Shown: positions 17,016 to 25,934 of the stretch, in pieces
Position numbering within the stretch: position 1 is the first letter of the stretch
Layout of the letters: each line of letters starts with the position of its first letter
DNA from: Pseudomonas solani
Lineage (GTDB): Bacteria; Pseudomonadota; Gammaproteobacteria; Pseudomonadales; Pseudomonadaceae
DNA length: 64,000 bases
Direction: 5' to 3'
Assembly (NCBI RefSeq): GCF_026072635.1
Contig: NZ_AP023081.1
Location: 3,902,501 to 3,966,500 of the forward strand
Notes under the pieces: generated by a model
What the model saw: only the letters and a program-made list of their open reading frames with translations
Databases searched by the model: none
Told to the model about the DNA's origin: nothing
Program-made: the position numbers and the translations under genes

Positions 17016-20000
17016 ATGACCGACATCGCCTCCCTGCACAAGAACCTCGATCACGCCCTGATCGCCGACCGCCATCGCCTGCGTCGCCAGCTCCACGAGC
17101 TGCACAAGAAGCCGGACGAGGCCAAGTTCGCCCAGTGGCTGGAGCGCTTCCAGGCGTCCTGCGCCAAGGTCGAGGCGCGCCGCAGCAGCGTGCCGCGCAT
17201 GCGCTACGACGATGCCCTGCCCATCGCCGCCAAGCGTGACGAGATCAAGGCCGCGCTGGAGAAACACCAGGTCCTGGTGATCGCCGGCGAAACCGGTTCG
17301 GGCAAGACCACCCAGTTGCCGAAGATCTGCCTGGAGATGGGGCGTGGCACCCACGGCCTGATCGGCCACACCCAGCCGCGCCGGCTGGCCGCGCGCAGCG
17401 TGGCGACCCGCGTGGCCGAGGAGATCGGCACGCCCCTGGGCGAGCTGGTGGGCTACCAGGTGCGCTTCGAGGACCAGTCCAACGAGCGCAGCCTGGTCAA
17501 GTTGATGACCGACGGCATCCTCCTGGCCGAAACCCAGCATGACCGCCTGCTCGAGCGCTACGACACCATCATCGTCGACGAGGCCCACGAGCGGAGCCTG
17601 AACATCGACTTCCTCCTGGGCTACCTGAAAACGCTGCTGCCACGGCGCCCGGACCTGAAGCTGATCATCACCTCGGCGACCATCGACCTGGAGCGCTTCT
17701 CCAAACATTTCGGTGACGCACCCATAGTCGAAGTCTCCGGCCGCACCTACCCGGTGGACACCTGGTACCGGCCCCTGGCCGCCGAGGTGGACGAGAACGG
17801 CGAAGCGCTGTTCGACGACCTGTCGGTGGACCAGGGCATCCTCCGCGCCCTGGAAGAGATCGGCGACTTCGAGCGCGCCGAGGGCAAGCGCCCGGGTGAT
17901 GTGCTGGTGTTCCTTCCCGGCGAGCGCGAGATCCGCGATGCCGCCGAGGTGCTGCGCAAGGCCAACCTGCGCCTGACCGAGGTGCTGCCGCTCTATGCGC
18001 GCCTGACCCCGGCCGAGCAGCAGAAGATCTTCGCGCCCATGGCCGGCCGCAAGATCGTGCTCGCCACCAACGTTGCCGAAACCTCGCTGACGGTGCCCGG
18101 TATCCGCTACGTGATCGACAGCGGCACCGCGCGCATCAGCCGCTACAGCTACCGCGCCAAGGTGCAGCGCCTGCCCATCGAGGCCGTGTCCCAGGCCAGC
18201 GCCAACCAGCGCAAGGGCCGTTGCGGCCGTGTCGAGCCGGGCATCTGCGTGCGCCTCTACAGCGAGGAGGATTTCCTCGGCCGCCCTGAGTTCACCGACC
18301 CGGAGATCCTGCGTACCAACCTGGCGGCGGTGATCCTGCAGATGCTCCACCTGCGCCTTGGCGAAATCAGCGACTTCCCCTTCATCGAGCCGCCGGATGG
18401 CAAGGCGGTGAGCGACGGCTTCACCCTGCTGCAGGAACTCTCGGCGGTGAACCGCGAGGGCCAGCTCACGCCCCTGGGCCGCCAGCTGGCGCGCCTGCCG
18501 GTGGACCCGCGCCTGGGCCGCATGGTGCTGGAAGGCGCCCACCAGGGCAGCCTCGACGAAGTGCTGCTGATCACCAGCGCGCTCTCGGTGCAGGACCCGC
18601 GCGAACGGCCGATGGAGCGCCAGCAGGCCGCCGACCAGGCCCACGCGCAATGGAAGGACGTGGATTCCGACTTCGCCGCGCTGGTCAATCTCTGGCGCGG
18701 CTTCGAGGAACAGCGCCAGGCGCTGGGCTCCAACGCGCTGCGCAACTGGTGCCGCAAGAACTTCCTCAACTACATGCGCCTGCGCGAGTGGCGTGACGCC
18801 CACCGTCAGCTGACGCTGATCTGCCGCGAGCTCAAGCTGACCCTCAACAAGGAGCCGGCGGACTACCCGCGCGTGCACAAGGCGCTGCTCTCCGGCCTGC
18901 TCAGCCAGATCGGCCAGAAGAGCGAGGACGGCGACTACCTCGGCGCCCGCCAGCGGCGTTTCTGGATCCACCCCTCGACCGTGATCGCCAAGAAGCGGCC
19001 GCAATGGATCATGGCCGCCGAACTGGTGGAGACCACCAAGCTGTTCGCGCGCATGGTCGCCAAGATCGACCCCGACTGGCTGGAGCCCCTGGCCGGCCAC
19101 CTGGTGAAGAAGAACCACCTGGAGCCGCACTGGGAGAAGAAGCGTGGCCAGGTCGTGGCCTACGAGCAGGTCAGCCTCTACGGGCTGATCGTGGTCGGCC
19201 GGCGCCCGGTGCATTACGGGCCCATCGACCCACCGGTGGCCCGCGAGCTGTTCATCCGCGAGGGCCTGGTGCGTGGCGAAATCCACAGCCGCGCCAAGTG
19301 CCTGGCCGCCAACCGCCAGTTGCTGGAACGCCTCGACGAGCTGGAGGCCAAGGCCCGGCGTCGCGACATCCTGGCCGACGAGGAAACCCTCTTCGACTAC
19401 TACGCCGCGCGCCTGCCGGAGGACATCTACCAGACCGCCAGCTTCGAGAAATGGTACGAGCGCGAGCGGGCGAAGAGCCCCGAGCTGCTGATCATGCGCG
19501 AGGAGGACGTGCTGGCCCGCGAGGCCAACGAAGTCACCGCCGCGCAGTATCCCGACACCCTGCGCATCGGCGACCTGCAGCTGTCCCTGGACTACCACTT
19601 CGAGCCCGGCCATGCCCGTGACGGCGTGACCCTGCGGGTGCCAGCGCCGCTGCTGCCACAACTCCAGGCCGAGCGCCTGGACTGGCTGGTGCCCGGGTTG
19701 CTGGAAGCCAAGTGCGTGGCCCTGGTGCGCAACCTGCCCAAGGCCATCCGCAAGAACTTCGTGCCGGTGCCGGACTTCGTCAAGGCTGCGCTGGCCAAGC
19801 TGGTCTTCGCCGAGGGTTCGCTGCCCGAAGCGCTGGGCCGCGAGCTGCAACGCATGACCGGCTCGCGGGTGCCCGAGGAGGCCTGGACTGAAGCCGCCGC
19901 GCTGCTGGAAGGGCACCTGAAGATGAACATCGAGGTGGTCGACGCCCGGGGCAAGTTCCTCGGCGAGGGCCGCGACCTGGCCGAGCTGACCGCGCGCTTC

Positions 20001-20915
20001 GCCGAAGCCAGCCAGGCCGCCCTGGCCATCCCTCAGGGCGACAAGGCGCAGAAGGCGGTGGAAGCCAAGGTGTTCGCCGAGGTCGCCGAGAAGACCCAGC
20101 AGAAGATCGCCGGGCTCTCCATGACCGTCTACCCGGCGCTGGTGGAGGAGGGCGGGGTGGTCAAGGAACACCGCTTCCCAACCCAGGCCGAAGCCGAGTA
20201 CCAGCACCGCCGCGCCCTGCAGCGTCTGCTCCTGCAACAGCTGGCCGAGCCGGCCAAGTTCCTCCGTGGCAAGCTGCCGGGCCTCACCGAGCTGGGCCTG
20301 CTTTACCGCGATATGGGCCGGGTCGATGCGCTGGTGGAGGACATCCTCCTGGCCAGCCTCGACAGCTGCATCCTCGAAGGCGAAACCAACCTGCCCCGCG
20401 ATGGCGCGGCACTGGCCTCGCTGGCGGAGAAGAAGCGCGGCGCCTGGGCCGAACATGCCGAGCGCCTGGCGCGCCTGGTGCTGGACATCCTCAAGCTGTG
20501 GCACGGCCTGCAGAAGCGCTTCAAGGGGCGCATCGACCTGGCCCAGGCGGTGGCGCTGAACGACATCAAGGCGCAGCTGGGCAACCTGGTGTACCCCGGT
20601 TTCGTCCGCGAAACCCCGGGCGAATGGCTGAAGGAGCTGCCGCGCTACCTCAAGGCCATCGAGCAGCGCTTCGACAAGATCGGCGCCCAGCTGCAGCGCG
20701 ACCGCGTCTGGTCCGGCGAGCTGGCCGGCTACTGGGAGCAGTACCAGGCACGCCTGGCCAAGCACGCCCAGGAGGGTAAGCGCGACCCCGAGCTGCAAAC
20801 CTTCCGCTGGATGCTGGAGGAGTACCGCGTGTCCCTCTTCGCCCAGCAGTTGGGCACCAAGATGGCGGTTTCCGATAAACGACTGAATAAGCAGTGGACC
20901 CAGGTAGAGGCTTGA
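17016..20915 (+). CDS. hrpA: ATP-dependent RNA helicase HrpA
   Basis: A 1299-aa DEAH-box helicase, the usual HrpA length. Walker A GETGSGKTTQ is at about residue 91, DEAHERS at about 188, SAT in motif III, and motif VI as QRKGRCGRVEPG at about 396. HA2, OB-fold and the long DUF3418 C-terminal region follow. HrpA unwinds RNA and helps resolve stalled ribosomes in E. coli. The ATG at 17016 is chosen because homologues begin near MTDIASLHKNLD; no clear ribosome site precedes it. The DUF3087 gene follows after 3 nt. Confidence 0.95.
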   Translation: MTDIASLHKNLDHALIADRHRLRRQLHELHKKPDEAKFAQWLERFQASCAKVEARRSSVPRMRYDDALPIAAKRDEIKAALEKHQVLVIAGETGSGKTTQLPKICLEMGRGTHGLIGHTQPRRLAARSVATRVAEEIGTPLGELVGYQVRFEDQSNERSLVKLMTDGILLAETQHDRLLERYDTIIVDEAHERSLNIDFLLGYLKTLLPRRPDLKLIITSATIDLERFSKHFGDAPIVEVSGRTYPVDTWYRPLAAEVDENGEALFDDLSVDQGILRALEEIGDFERAEGKRPGDVLVFLPGEREIRDAAEVLRKANLRLTEVLPLYARLTPAEQQKIFAPMAGRKIVLATNVAETSLTVPGIRYVIDSGTARISRYSYRAKVQRLPIEAVSQASANQRKGRCGRVEPGICVRLYSEEDFLGRPEFTDPEILRTNLAAVILQMLHLRLGEISDFPFIEPPDGKAVSDGFTLLQELSAVNREGQLTPLGRQLARLPVDPRLGRMVLEGAHQGSLDEVLLITSALSVQDPRERPMERQQAADQAHAQWKDVDSDFAALVNLWRGFEEQRQALGSNALRNWCRKNFLNYMRLREWRDAHRQLTLICRELKLTLNKEPADYPRVHKALLSGLLSQIGQKSEDGDYLGARQRRFWIHPSTVIAKKRPQWIMAAELVETTKLFARMVAKIDPDWLEPLAGHLVKKNHLEPHWEKKRGQVVAYEQVSLYGLIVVGRRPVHYGPIDPPVARELFIREGLVRGEIHSRAKCLAANRQLLERLDELEAKARRRDILADEETLFDYYAARLPEDIYQTASFEKWYERERAKSPELLIMREEDVLAREANEVTAAQYPDTLRIGDLQLSLDYHFEPGHARDGVTLRVPAPLLPQLQAERLDWLVPGLLEAKCVALVRNLPKAIRKNFVPVPDFVKAALAKLVFAEGSLPEALGRELQRMTGSRVPEEAWTEAAALLEGHLKMNIEVVDARGKFLGEGRDLAELTARFAEASQAALAIPQGDKAQKAVEAKVFAEVAEKTQQKIAGLSMTVYPALVEEGGVVKEHRFPTQAEAEYQHRRALQRLLLQQLAEPAKFLRGKLPGLTELGLLYRDMGRVDALVEDILLASLDSCILEGETNLPRDGAALASLAEKKRGAWAEHAERLARLVLDILKLWHGLQKRFKGRIDLAQAVALNDIKAQLGNLVYPGFVRETPGEWLKELPRYLKAIEQRFDKIGAQLQRDRVWSGELAGYWEQYQARLAKHAQEGKRDPELQTFRWMLEEYRVSLFAQQLGTKMAVSDKRLNKQWTQVEA

Positions 20916-20918
20916 TCG

Positions 20919-21455
20919 ATGAGTGATGCGCTGTTCGACATCCGCCCCATGAACCCCGAGCAATACCGCGAGAAGACCCGGCGCATCGCCATCGGCATCG
21001 CCGTGCTGTTCATCGCCCTGGCCATGCTCATGGCCACCCTCAGCGTGCAGCTGTTCGGCACGCCGGGTGGCGATAACTTCCGCTGGAACCTGATCGGTGT
21101 GCTGGCCGGGGTGGCGATCACCCTGGCGCTGGTGCGCCTGCAACTGTGGCCGCGCCCCTTCATGGCGCCGGCGGTGTATGGCTGGCGGCTCAAGCGCAGC
21201 CTGATGCGCGTCACCAACCTGATGCACCGGGTCAAGGCGGGGGTCGCCGTGAACGACCCGGCGGCGATGAAGCTGCTGCGCTTCTACCACCTGGGCGTGA
21301 CCCAGATGCACCAGCTGGACGGCAACACCTCCGACCTCAGCCAGATGGTCCACGAGATCGATGCGCACCGCGAAGCGATGACGGCCCAGGGGCTGGATAC
21401 CGAACAGACCCACCTCGACCCGGCCTGGCTGGACGCGGTCAAGCGCTTCGGCTGA
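20919..21455 (+). CDS. DUF3087 membrane protein
   Basis: A 178-aa protein with two transmembrane helices (about residues 24-46 and 58-76), then a cytoplasmic helical tail (YHLGVTQMHQLDGNTSDL region). The size and hydrophobic pattern match DUF3087 proteins, which are usually found next to hrpA in pseudomonads, as here with only 3 nt between them. Function is unknown. Co-transcription with hrpA is likely from the spacing. Confidence 0.8.
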   Translation: MSDALFDIRPMNPEQYREKTRRIAIGIAVLFIALAMLMATLSVQLFGTPGGDNFRWNLIGVLAGVAITLALVRLQLWPRPFMAPAVYGWRLKRSLMRVTNLMHRVKAGVAVNDPAAMKLLRFYHLGVTQMHQLDGNTSDLSQMVHEIDAHREAMTAQGLDTEQTHLDPAWLDAVKRFG

Positions 21456-21485
21456 GCCCAGGCAGTACCGGACAAGGACGCCCCC

Positions 21486-22076
21486 ATGCCCTCCACCCTC
21501 GAACTCGTCGCCGACCTGGTCAACCTGATCGCCGTGCTGCTGGCCGCGCGCAACAGCGTGCACACCTGGTCCACCGGCATCCTCGGCTGCCTGCTGTTCG
21601 GCTGGCTGTTCTTCGGCGCGCAGCTCTATGCCGACGTCACCCTGCAAGGCTTCTTCATCATCACCAGCGCCATGGGCTGGTGGGCCTGGCTGCACGGCAA
21701 CGCCGGCACCCAGCTGCCGGTGAGCCGCACCGCGCCGGCCAGCCTGTTGCGGATGGCGGCTTTGGCCGTGGTGGTGGCGCTGGCCTATGGCGCGCTGCTG
21801 CACCACTTCACCGACGCCTACGCGCCGCTGGTGGATTCCCTGGTGCTGACCTTCAGCGTGCTGGCGCAGCTGCTGCTGATGCGCCGGCGCCTGGAGAACT
21901 GGTACGCCTGGCTGCTGGTGAACACCCTGGCGGTGCCGCTCTACGCCTCCCGCGAGCTGTACCTCACCGCCGGGCTCTACACCCTATTCTGGTGCAATGC
22001 CTGGTACGGCCTGTACTGCTGGCGCCGCGAGTTGCGCGAAGCCGCCACGCCCCTGGCCGGGCAGGAGCCCGCCTGA
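21486..22076 (+). CDS. pnuC: Nicotinamide riboside transporter PnuC
   Basis: A 196-aa inner-membrane protein with about seven hydrophobic segments. It carries the PnuC signatures NSVHTWSTGILGCLLFGWLF (about residues 23-42) and QGFFIITSAMGWWAWLHG (about residues 56-73). PnuC proteins are facilitators for nicotinamide riboside and depend on intracellular phosphorylation for net uptake. The very next gene encodes a NadR-type kinase that would supply this. The start ATG 21486 lies 31 nt after the DUF3087 stop. Confidence 0.9.
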   Translation: MPSTLELVADLVNLIAVLLAARNSVHTWSTGILGCLLFGWLFFGAQLYADVTLQGFFIITSAMGWWAWLHGNAGTQLPVSRTAPASLLRMAALAVVVALAYGALLHHFTDAYAPLVDSLVLTFSVLAQLLLMRRRLENWYAWLLVNTLAVPLYASRELYLTAGLYTLFWCNAWYGLYCWRRELREAATPLAGQEPA

Positions 22077-22077
22077 G

Positions 22078-23118
22078 GTGAGCGCGACCTTCCGCACCGG
22101 CCTGGTGGTGGGCAAGTTCTCGCCGCTGCACCTGGGCCACGAGCAGGTGATCCGCACCGCCCTGGGGCAATGCCAGCGCCTGCTGCTGCTGTGCTGGTCG
22201 CTGCCGGAACTGCCGGGTTGCGATGCCGAGCGCCGCGAACGCTGGTTGCGCCTGCGCTTTCCCGGGGTGCAGGCGGAAGTCGTCACCCCGGCACGCATCC
22301 AGGCCTGGCGCGAGCAGGGCAAGAGCCTGCCCGACCTGCCCCACAACGACGCCCCCGAGTTCGAGCCGCGCCAGTTCGTCGCCGAGTTCTGCCAGGCGGT
22401 GTTCGGCACCACGGTGGATGCGGTGTTCACCAGCGAAAGCTACGGCGACGGGTTCGCCGAGCACCTGGCAGACGTCTTCGGCCACCCGGTGCGGCACGTC
22501 TGTGTCGACCAGCAGCGCCTTGCCGTGCCCGTCTCCGGCACCCGGCTGCGCGCCGATCCCCATGGGCTGCGCGGCTTCCTCGCCCCCGAGGTGCACGCCG
22601 ACTTCGTCGAGCGCATCGTCTTCCTCGGTGGTGAATCCACCGGCAAGAGCAGCCTCGCCATCGCCCTGGCCGAAGCACTCGACGCCCCCTGCGTGGCCGA
22701 GTTCGGCCGCGAGCACTGGGTGGCGAAGGACGGCGCCCTGGAGTACGACGACCTGCTGCACATCGGCCGTACGCAGATGGCGCGGGAAGACCGGGCGGCG
22801 TTTGAGGCCGCGCGCTACCTGGTCTGCGACACCTCGGCGCTGACCACCCTGTTCTACAGCCACGCGATGTTCGGCCGCGCCGAAGCCGAACTCGCCACCC
22901 TGGCCGACCGCCCCTACACCCACAGCTTCCTCTGCGCCGACGACTTCCCCTTCGTGCAGGACGGCACCCGCCAGGACGAAACCTTCCGCCGCCGGCAGCA
23001 GGCCTGGTACCAGGCCGAGCTGCAGCGCCGCGGCTGGCCCTACCAGGTGCTCACCGGCCCGCTGGACGCGCGGGTGCAGCAGGTGCTGGCCCATCTGCGC
23101 GACGCCTCCCCGGGCTGA
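22078..23118 (+). CDS. nadR: NadR-type NMN adenylyltransferase / ribosylnicotinamide kinase
   Basis: A 346-aa bifunctional enzyme without the E. coli DNA-binding domain, as in Haemophilus. The N-terminal nucleotidyltransferase has GKFSPLHLGHEQVI (about residues 11-24, the GxFxPxHxGH motif). The C-terminal kinase starts with the P-loop GGESTGKSSLA at about residue 183. It phosphorylates nicotinamide riboside and adenylates NMN to NAD. The start is GTG 22078, one nucleotide after the pnuC stop, indicating a two-gene NAD-salvage unit. The ribosome site GGAGCC lies within the pnuC end. Confidence 0.88.
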   Translation: MSATFRTGLVVGKFSPLHLGHEQVIRTALGQCQRLLLLCWSLPELPGCDAERRERWLRLRFPGVQAEVVTPARIQAWREQGKSLPDLPHNDAPEFEPRQFVAEFCQAVFGTTVDAVFTSESYGDGFAEHLADVFGHPVRHVCVDQQRLAVPVSGTRLRADPHGLRGFLAPEVHADFVERIVFLGGESTGKSSLAIALAEALDAPCVAEFGREHWVAKDGALEYDDLLHIGRTQMAREDRAAFEAARYLVCDTSALTTLFYSHAMFGRAEAELATLADRPYTHSFLCADDFPFVQDGTRQDETFRRRQQAWYQAELQRRGWPYQVLTGPLDARVQQVLAHLRDASPG

Positions 23119-23275
23119 AGCCCGGGCTACGGGGCGGCTCCTGTGGGAGCGGATTCATCCGCGATCGATGCGACGACGATGCACGGCCCGTAGGTTGGCG
23201 CCGAGCGCAGCGAGGCCCAACGCAGCGGAGCCGGGCATCGCGATGTTGGGTTTCGTTCCTCTACCCAACCTACGG
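23108..23275. repeat. Cluster of three extragenic repeat types after nadR
   Basis: 23108-23132 is the CCCGGGCTGAAGCCCGGG palindrome. 23141-23165 is the GGGAGCGGATTCATCCGCGA REP. 23190-23275 is a longer repeat (GTAGGTTGGCGCCGAGCGC ... CCCAACCTACG) with relatives at 23973-24006, 29593-29675 and 46301-46338. No gene is seen in the gap 23119-23384. Confidence 0.78.
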
Positions 23276-23384
23276 TGAGCCATGCCCTGCCGAGTTGCTG
23301 CCGACATGCAGTGCTTCCCTTTCTCGTAGAGATCGAAGACTATTCCGTCTTGCGTATTACGCGTCGCGTAATATTTTGGTCGGC

Positions 23385-23662
23385 ATGATCAAGTCCTTCG
23401 CATGCAAGCACACGCATCTGCTCTACCAAGGCTACTGCCCGCCACGCTTTGCGGCGATCCGCCAGCAGGCCGAGCGCAAGTTGCAGATGCTTGAATCAGC
23501 GCTGTCCATTGAGTTCCTGCGCTCGCCGCCGGGAAACCGCCTGGAGGCCCTGAGGGCGGGCGTGCCGGGCAGTACAGCATCCGCATCAACGACCAGTGGC
23601 GGCTGTGCTTCCGCTTCGAGCAGGGTCATTGCCATGACGTCGAGATAGTCGATTACCACTGA
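23385..23662 (+). pseudogene. higB: HigB/RelE-type toxin, frameshifted
   Basis: The N-terminal half begins MIKSFACKHTH and runs in frame to LEALRAG. The conserved C-terminal half (RAGQYSIRIND, QWRLCFRFEQG, DVEIVDYH) continues one frame away to TGA 23660-23662. The total of 278 nt is one short of 93 codons, so one base is missing around 23553-23565, in the G-rich GAGGGCGGGCG. A 92-aa product is the normal HigB size. HigB toxins are mRNA interferases that act at the ribosome. The intact higA follows after 9 nt. This is either an inactivated toxin or a base-calling error. Confidence 0.8.
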
Positions 23663-23671
23663 GGTTCTGAA

Positions 23672-23971
23672 ATGGCCAAGAACGGCATGCGTCCCATCCA
23701 CCCCGGTGAAATCCTCCGCGAGGAATTCCTCGAGCCGCTGGGTATGAGCGTCAACGCGCTGGCCAATGCCTTGCGCGTTCCGGCTACCCGCCTGCACGAG
23801 ATCGTCAAGGAGCGCCGCGCCGTTTCCGCTGACACCGCATTGCGCTTGGCTCGCTATTTCGGTGGCGAGGCGCAGTCGTGGCTCAACCTGCAGGCTGCCT
23901 TCGATCTGCGTGTGGCCGAGCTGGACCACGGTGCGGAGATCGAGGCTGGCATCACGCCCAGGGTTGCCTGA
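23672..23971 (+). CDS. higA: HigA family addiction-module antitoxin
   Basis: A 99-aa HTH_XRE protein with the HigA hallmark RPIHPGEILREEFLEPLG (about residues 7-24), the recognition region PATRLHEIVKERRAV and the ARYFGGEAQSWLNLQ segment. HigA neutralises HigB and represses the operon. The start ATG 23672 lies 9 nt after the toxin stop, giving the toxin-first order typical of higBA. Because the toxin frame is broken, the antitoxin may be a relic or an orphan regulator. Confidence 0.9.
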   Translation: MAKNGMRPIHPGEILREEFLEPLGMSVNALANALRVPATRLHEIVKERRAVSADTALRLARYFGGEAQSWLNLQAAFDLRVAELDHGAEIEAGITPRVA

Positions 23972-23972
23972 T

Positions 23973-24006
23973 GTAGGTTGGCGCCGAGCGCAGTGTGGCC
24001 CGACGG
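23973..24006. repeat. GTAGGTTGGCGCCGAGCGC repeat copy
   Basis: A short copy of the dispersed repeat also at 23190, 29593 and 46301, directly abutting the higA stop. It separates higA from the convergent methyltransferase gene. Confidence 0.65.
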
Positions 24007-24041
24007 TGAGGAGGTGGGGCGTCGGAGCGGATGCGCCTTCC

Positions 24042-24842
24042 CTAACCGAGCTTCTCTGCCCAGGTGGCGAGAAAGGTCGGCAGGTATCTATCGATCACGA
24101 AACGCGGGTTGGGCTGGGCGTCTTCGTGGAAGCCGCGCAGCACGAAGCCGGCTTCCAGCTGGCCGCCGATCTGCTCCGCCAGGCTGTGGCCGAACACCAG
24201 TGCTTCGCCGCGCTCGCGCTTGGCCGCCAGTTCCTCCGGGCTCAGGTCGTCGAGGTCGGAGTAGGGCAGGGTGAAGCGCGGCTTGATCAGGCCCTGTTCG
24301 GCATGGCGCGGGTCACGGTCGGCGACGAACACCACCGGGTTGTAGAAGCTCGACAGCAACCGGCCACCGGGGCGCAGCACACGGAAGCACTCGCGCCAGA
24401 CCGGGCGGATATCCGGCACGTAGAGGTTGGAGATGGGGTGGAACACGCAGTCGAAGCGCGCGTCGGCCAGGGCCGAGAGGTCGCGCATGTCGCCCTGCAA
24501 GGTCTCCAGCTGCAGGCCGTCGCGCTCGGCCACCTCGCGGTCGCGGGCGAGCTGCTCGGCGGAGGCGTCCAGCACCAGCACCTCGGCACCGGCGGCGGCC
24601 AGCACCGGGGCCTGCTGGCCACCGCCCGACGCCAGGCAGAGGATGCGCAGCCCACGCACCTCGGGGAGCCAGCCAGCGGGCAATGGGCCGGGGGTGAGGC
24701 GCACCTGCCAATCGCCCGCGCGGGCGGCGGCGATGGTGGCGGTGTCCACGGGGCGCGACCATTCGCAGTGCTGCCGGGCCTGGCGGTCCCAGGCGGTGCT
24801 GTTGTGTTCGAGGATGTCCAGTGCGGGCTTCTGGCGGGTCAT
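24042..24842 (-). CDS. Class I SAM-dependent methyltransferase
   Basis: A 266-aa enzyme with SAM motif I CLASGGGQQAPVLAAAGA at about residues 68-85 followed by VLVLDAS. FDCVFHPISNLYV is in motif IV position and LRPGGRLLSSFYNP at about residues 165-178. The start ATG 24842 has AAGGAA upstream; the longer frame to 24929 adds a low-complexity leader. It resembles UbiE/Methyltransf_11 proteins. The acceptor is not identifiable from the sequence, and no neighbour suggests a pathway. Confidence 0.8.
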   Translation of the reverse strand: MTRQKPALDILEHNSTAWDRQARQHCEWSRPVDTATIAAARAGDWQVRLTPGPLPAGWLPEVRGLRILCLASGGGQQAPVLAAAGAEVLVLDASAEQLARDREVAERDGLQLETLQGDMRDLSALADARFDCVFHPISNLYVPDIRPVWRECFRVLRPGGRLLSSFYNPVVFVADRDPRHAEQGLIKPRFTLPYSDLDDLSPEELAAKRERGEALVFGHSLAEQIGGQLEAGFVLRGFHEDAQPNPRFVIDRYLPTFLATWAEKLG

Positions 24843-24986
24843 GGGGCGTTCCTTGCGGGGGTGGTCGAGGGCACAAGGGTGAAGTGTCGTGGCCGGTTTG
24901 AAAACCGGAAACGTGCAGCGGGGGTTCAACCCGGCGGCCCCGGGCGTTAAGGTGCGCGGTCAGCAAACGGCAAATGGAGCGCCACG

Positions 24987-25418
24987 ATGAGCCTTCACGG
25001 CACCTACGATCCGCAGAACGTCTTCGCCCAGATCATTCGTGGCGAGGCCCCTTGCTACACGCTCTATGAAGACGACGACGTGCTCGCCTTCCTCGATATC
25101 TTCCCGCAGTCCTACGGCCACACCCTGGTGATCCCCAAGCGTTCGGCGGCGCGCAATATCCTCGATATCGACGGCGACGCCCTGGCCAAGGTCATGGCCG
25201 TGGTGCAGCGCCTGGCCCGCGTGCTGGTGGAGGAGCTGGAGCCGGCCGGCGTGCAGGTGGCGCAGTTCAACGGCGCCCCGGCGGGGCAGACGGTGTTCCA
25301 TATCCACATGCACATCGTTCCCCGTTTCGAGGGCGAGTCCCTGGGCATCCATGCCAGCAAGAAGGCCGATCCGGCCGAGCTGGAAGCGCTGCAGGCGCGC
25401 TTGCTCAAGCGCCTCTGA
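24987..25418 (+). CDS. HIT family hydrolase
   Basis: A 143-aa histidine-triad protein. The catalytic motif HIHMHIVP sits at about residues 108-115, and FAQIIRGEAPCYTLYEDD plus GHTLVIPKR are the usual N-terminal signatures. HIT enzymes cleave nucleoside phosphoramidates or dinucleoside polyphosphates. The start ATG 24987 has GGAG 9 nt upstream. A stem-loop with a T run lies downstream at 25474. Confidence 0.9.
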   Translation: MSLHGTYDPQNVFAQIIRGEAPCYTLYEDDDVLAFLDIFPQSYGHTLVIPKRSAARNILDIDGDALAKVMAVVQRLARVLVEELEPAGVQVAQFNGAPAGQTVFHIHMHIVPRFEGESLGIHASKKADPAELEALQARLLKRL

Positions 25419-25473
25419 AGTCCGGGGTGTGCCGCGACGACCGGCCTCGAAACCGGTCATTTGCGCGTTATCA

Positions 25474-25493
25474 GCCGATGATTCGGCCTTTTT
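25474..25493 (+). terminator. Rho-independent terminator downstream of the HIT gene
   Basis: GCCGA-TGAT-TCGGC followed by CTTTTT. A second stem (GACCGG/CCGGTC) lies at 25439-25458. The remaining part of the gap, 25494-25934, shows no convincing gene and should contain the promoter of the KAS III gene. Confidence 0.6.
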
Positions 25494-25934
25494 AGCCGCA
25501 CATAAGCCGATTTTCCCGGTCGTCCGCCTGTGTCCTGGCTGCGGCGCCGAGCATCTATAACAACATTGAAGGACTCGTTTGTAGGCTTAATCCTACATAT
25601 CGAGGCGTTTTCGCCACCTTCAGCGGGCTTTTCCCAACTCGCTCCATGCGCCGGCCGATGGTCTGACGCAGCGGCGCCGATGCCCCGGAAAGACCCGCTC
25701 TGTGGCAGAATTCGCGGCTTGCGTGAGAGGCCGTTGCTATCCTTCGGCGACCCGCGAGCGGGCCCCAGTGCCCCGTCGCCGTGAAGCCTCCGGCGTGCCC
25801 GCTACAACAAGGATTCGCTGTTCCATCCCGCCAGGCGGGGTGAGCCTTTTTCCAATGCTGGTCGAGCCTTCGCCCAGCGCCCAACTGCCCAACCGGCTGT
25901 GCCTGCTCACAGCCCAGTAACGAGAGGATCGACC

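Noticed and set aside
16890..21806. 1638-codon minus-strand open frame over hrpA
   Set aside because: It is a shadow of hrpA and its neighbours caused by high GC. The composition is His/Gln/Leu-rich with no recognisable motif.
23672..23971. A phage- or island-type defence locus around higBA
   Set aside because: Flanking genes are chromosomal housekeeping genes. There is no integrase, attachment site or composition shift.
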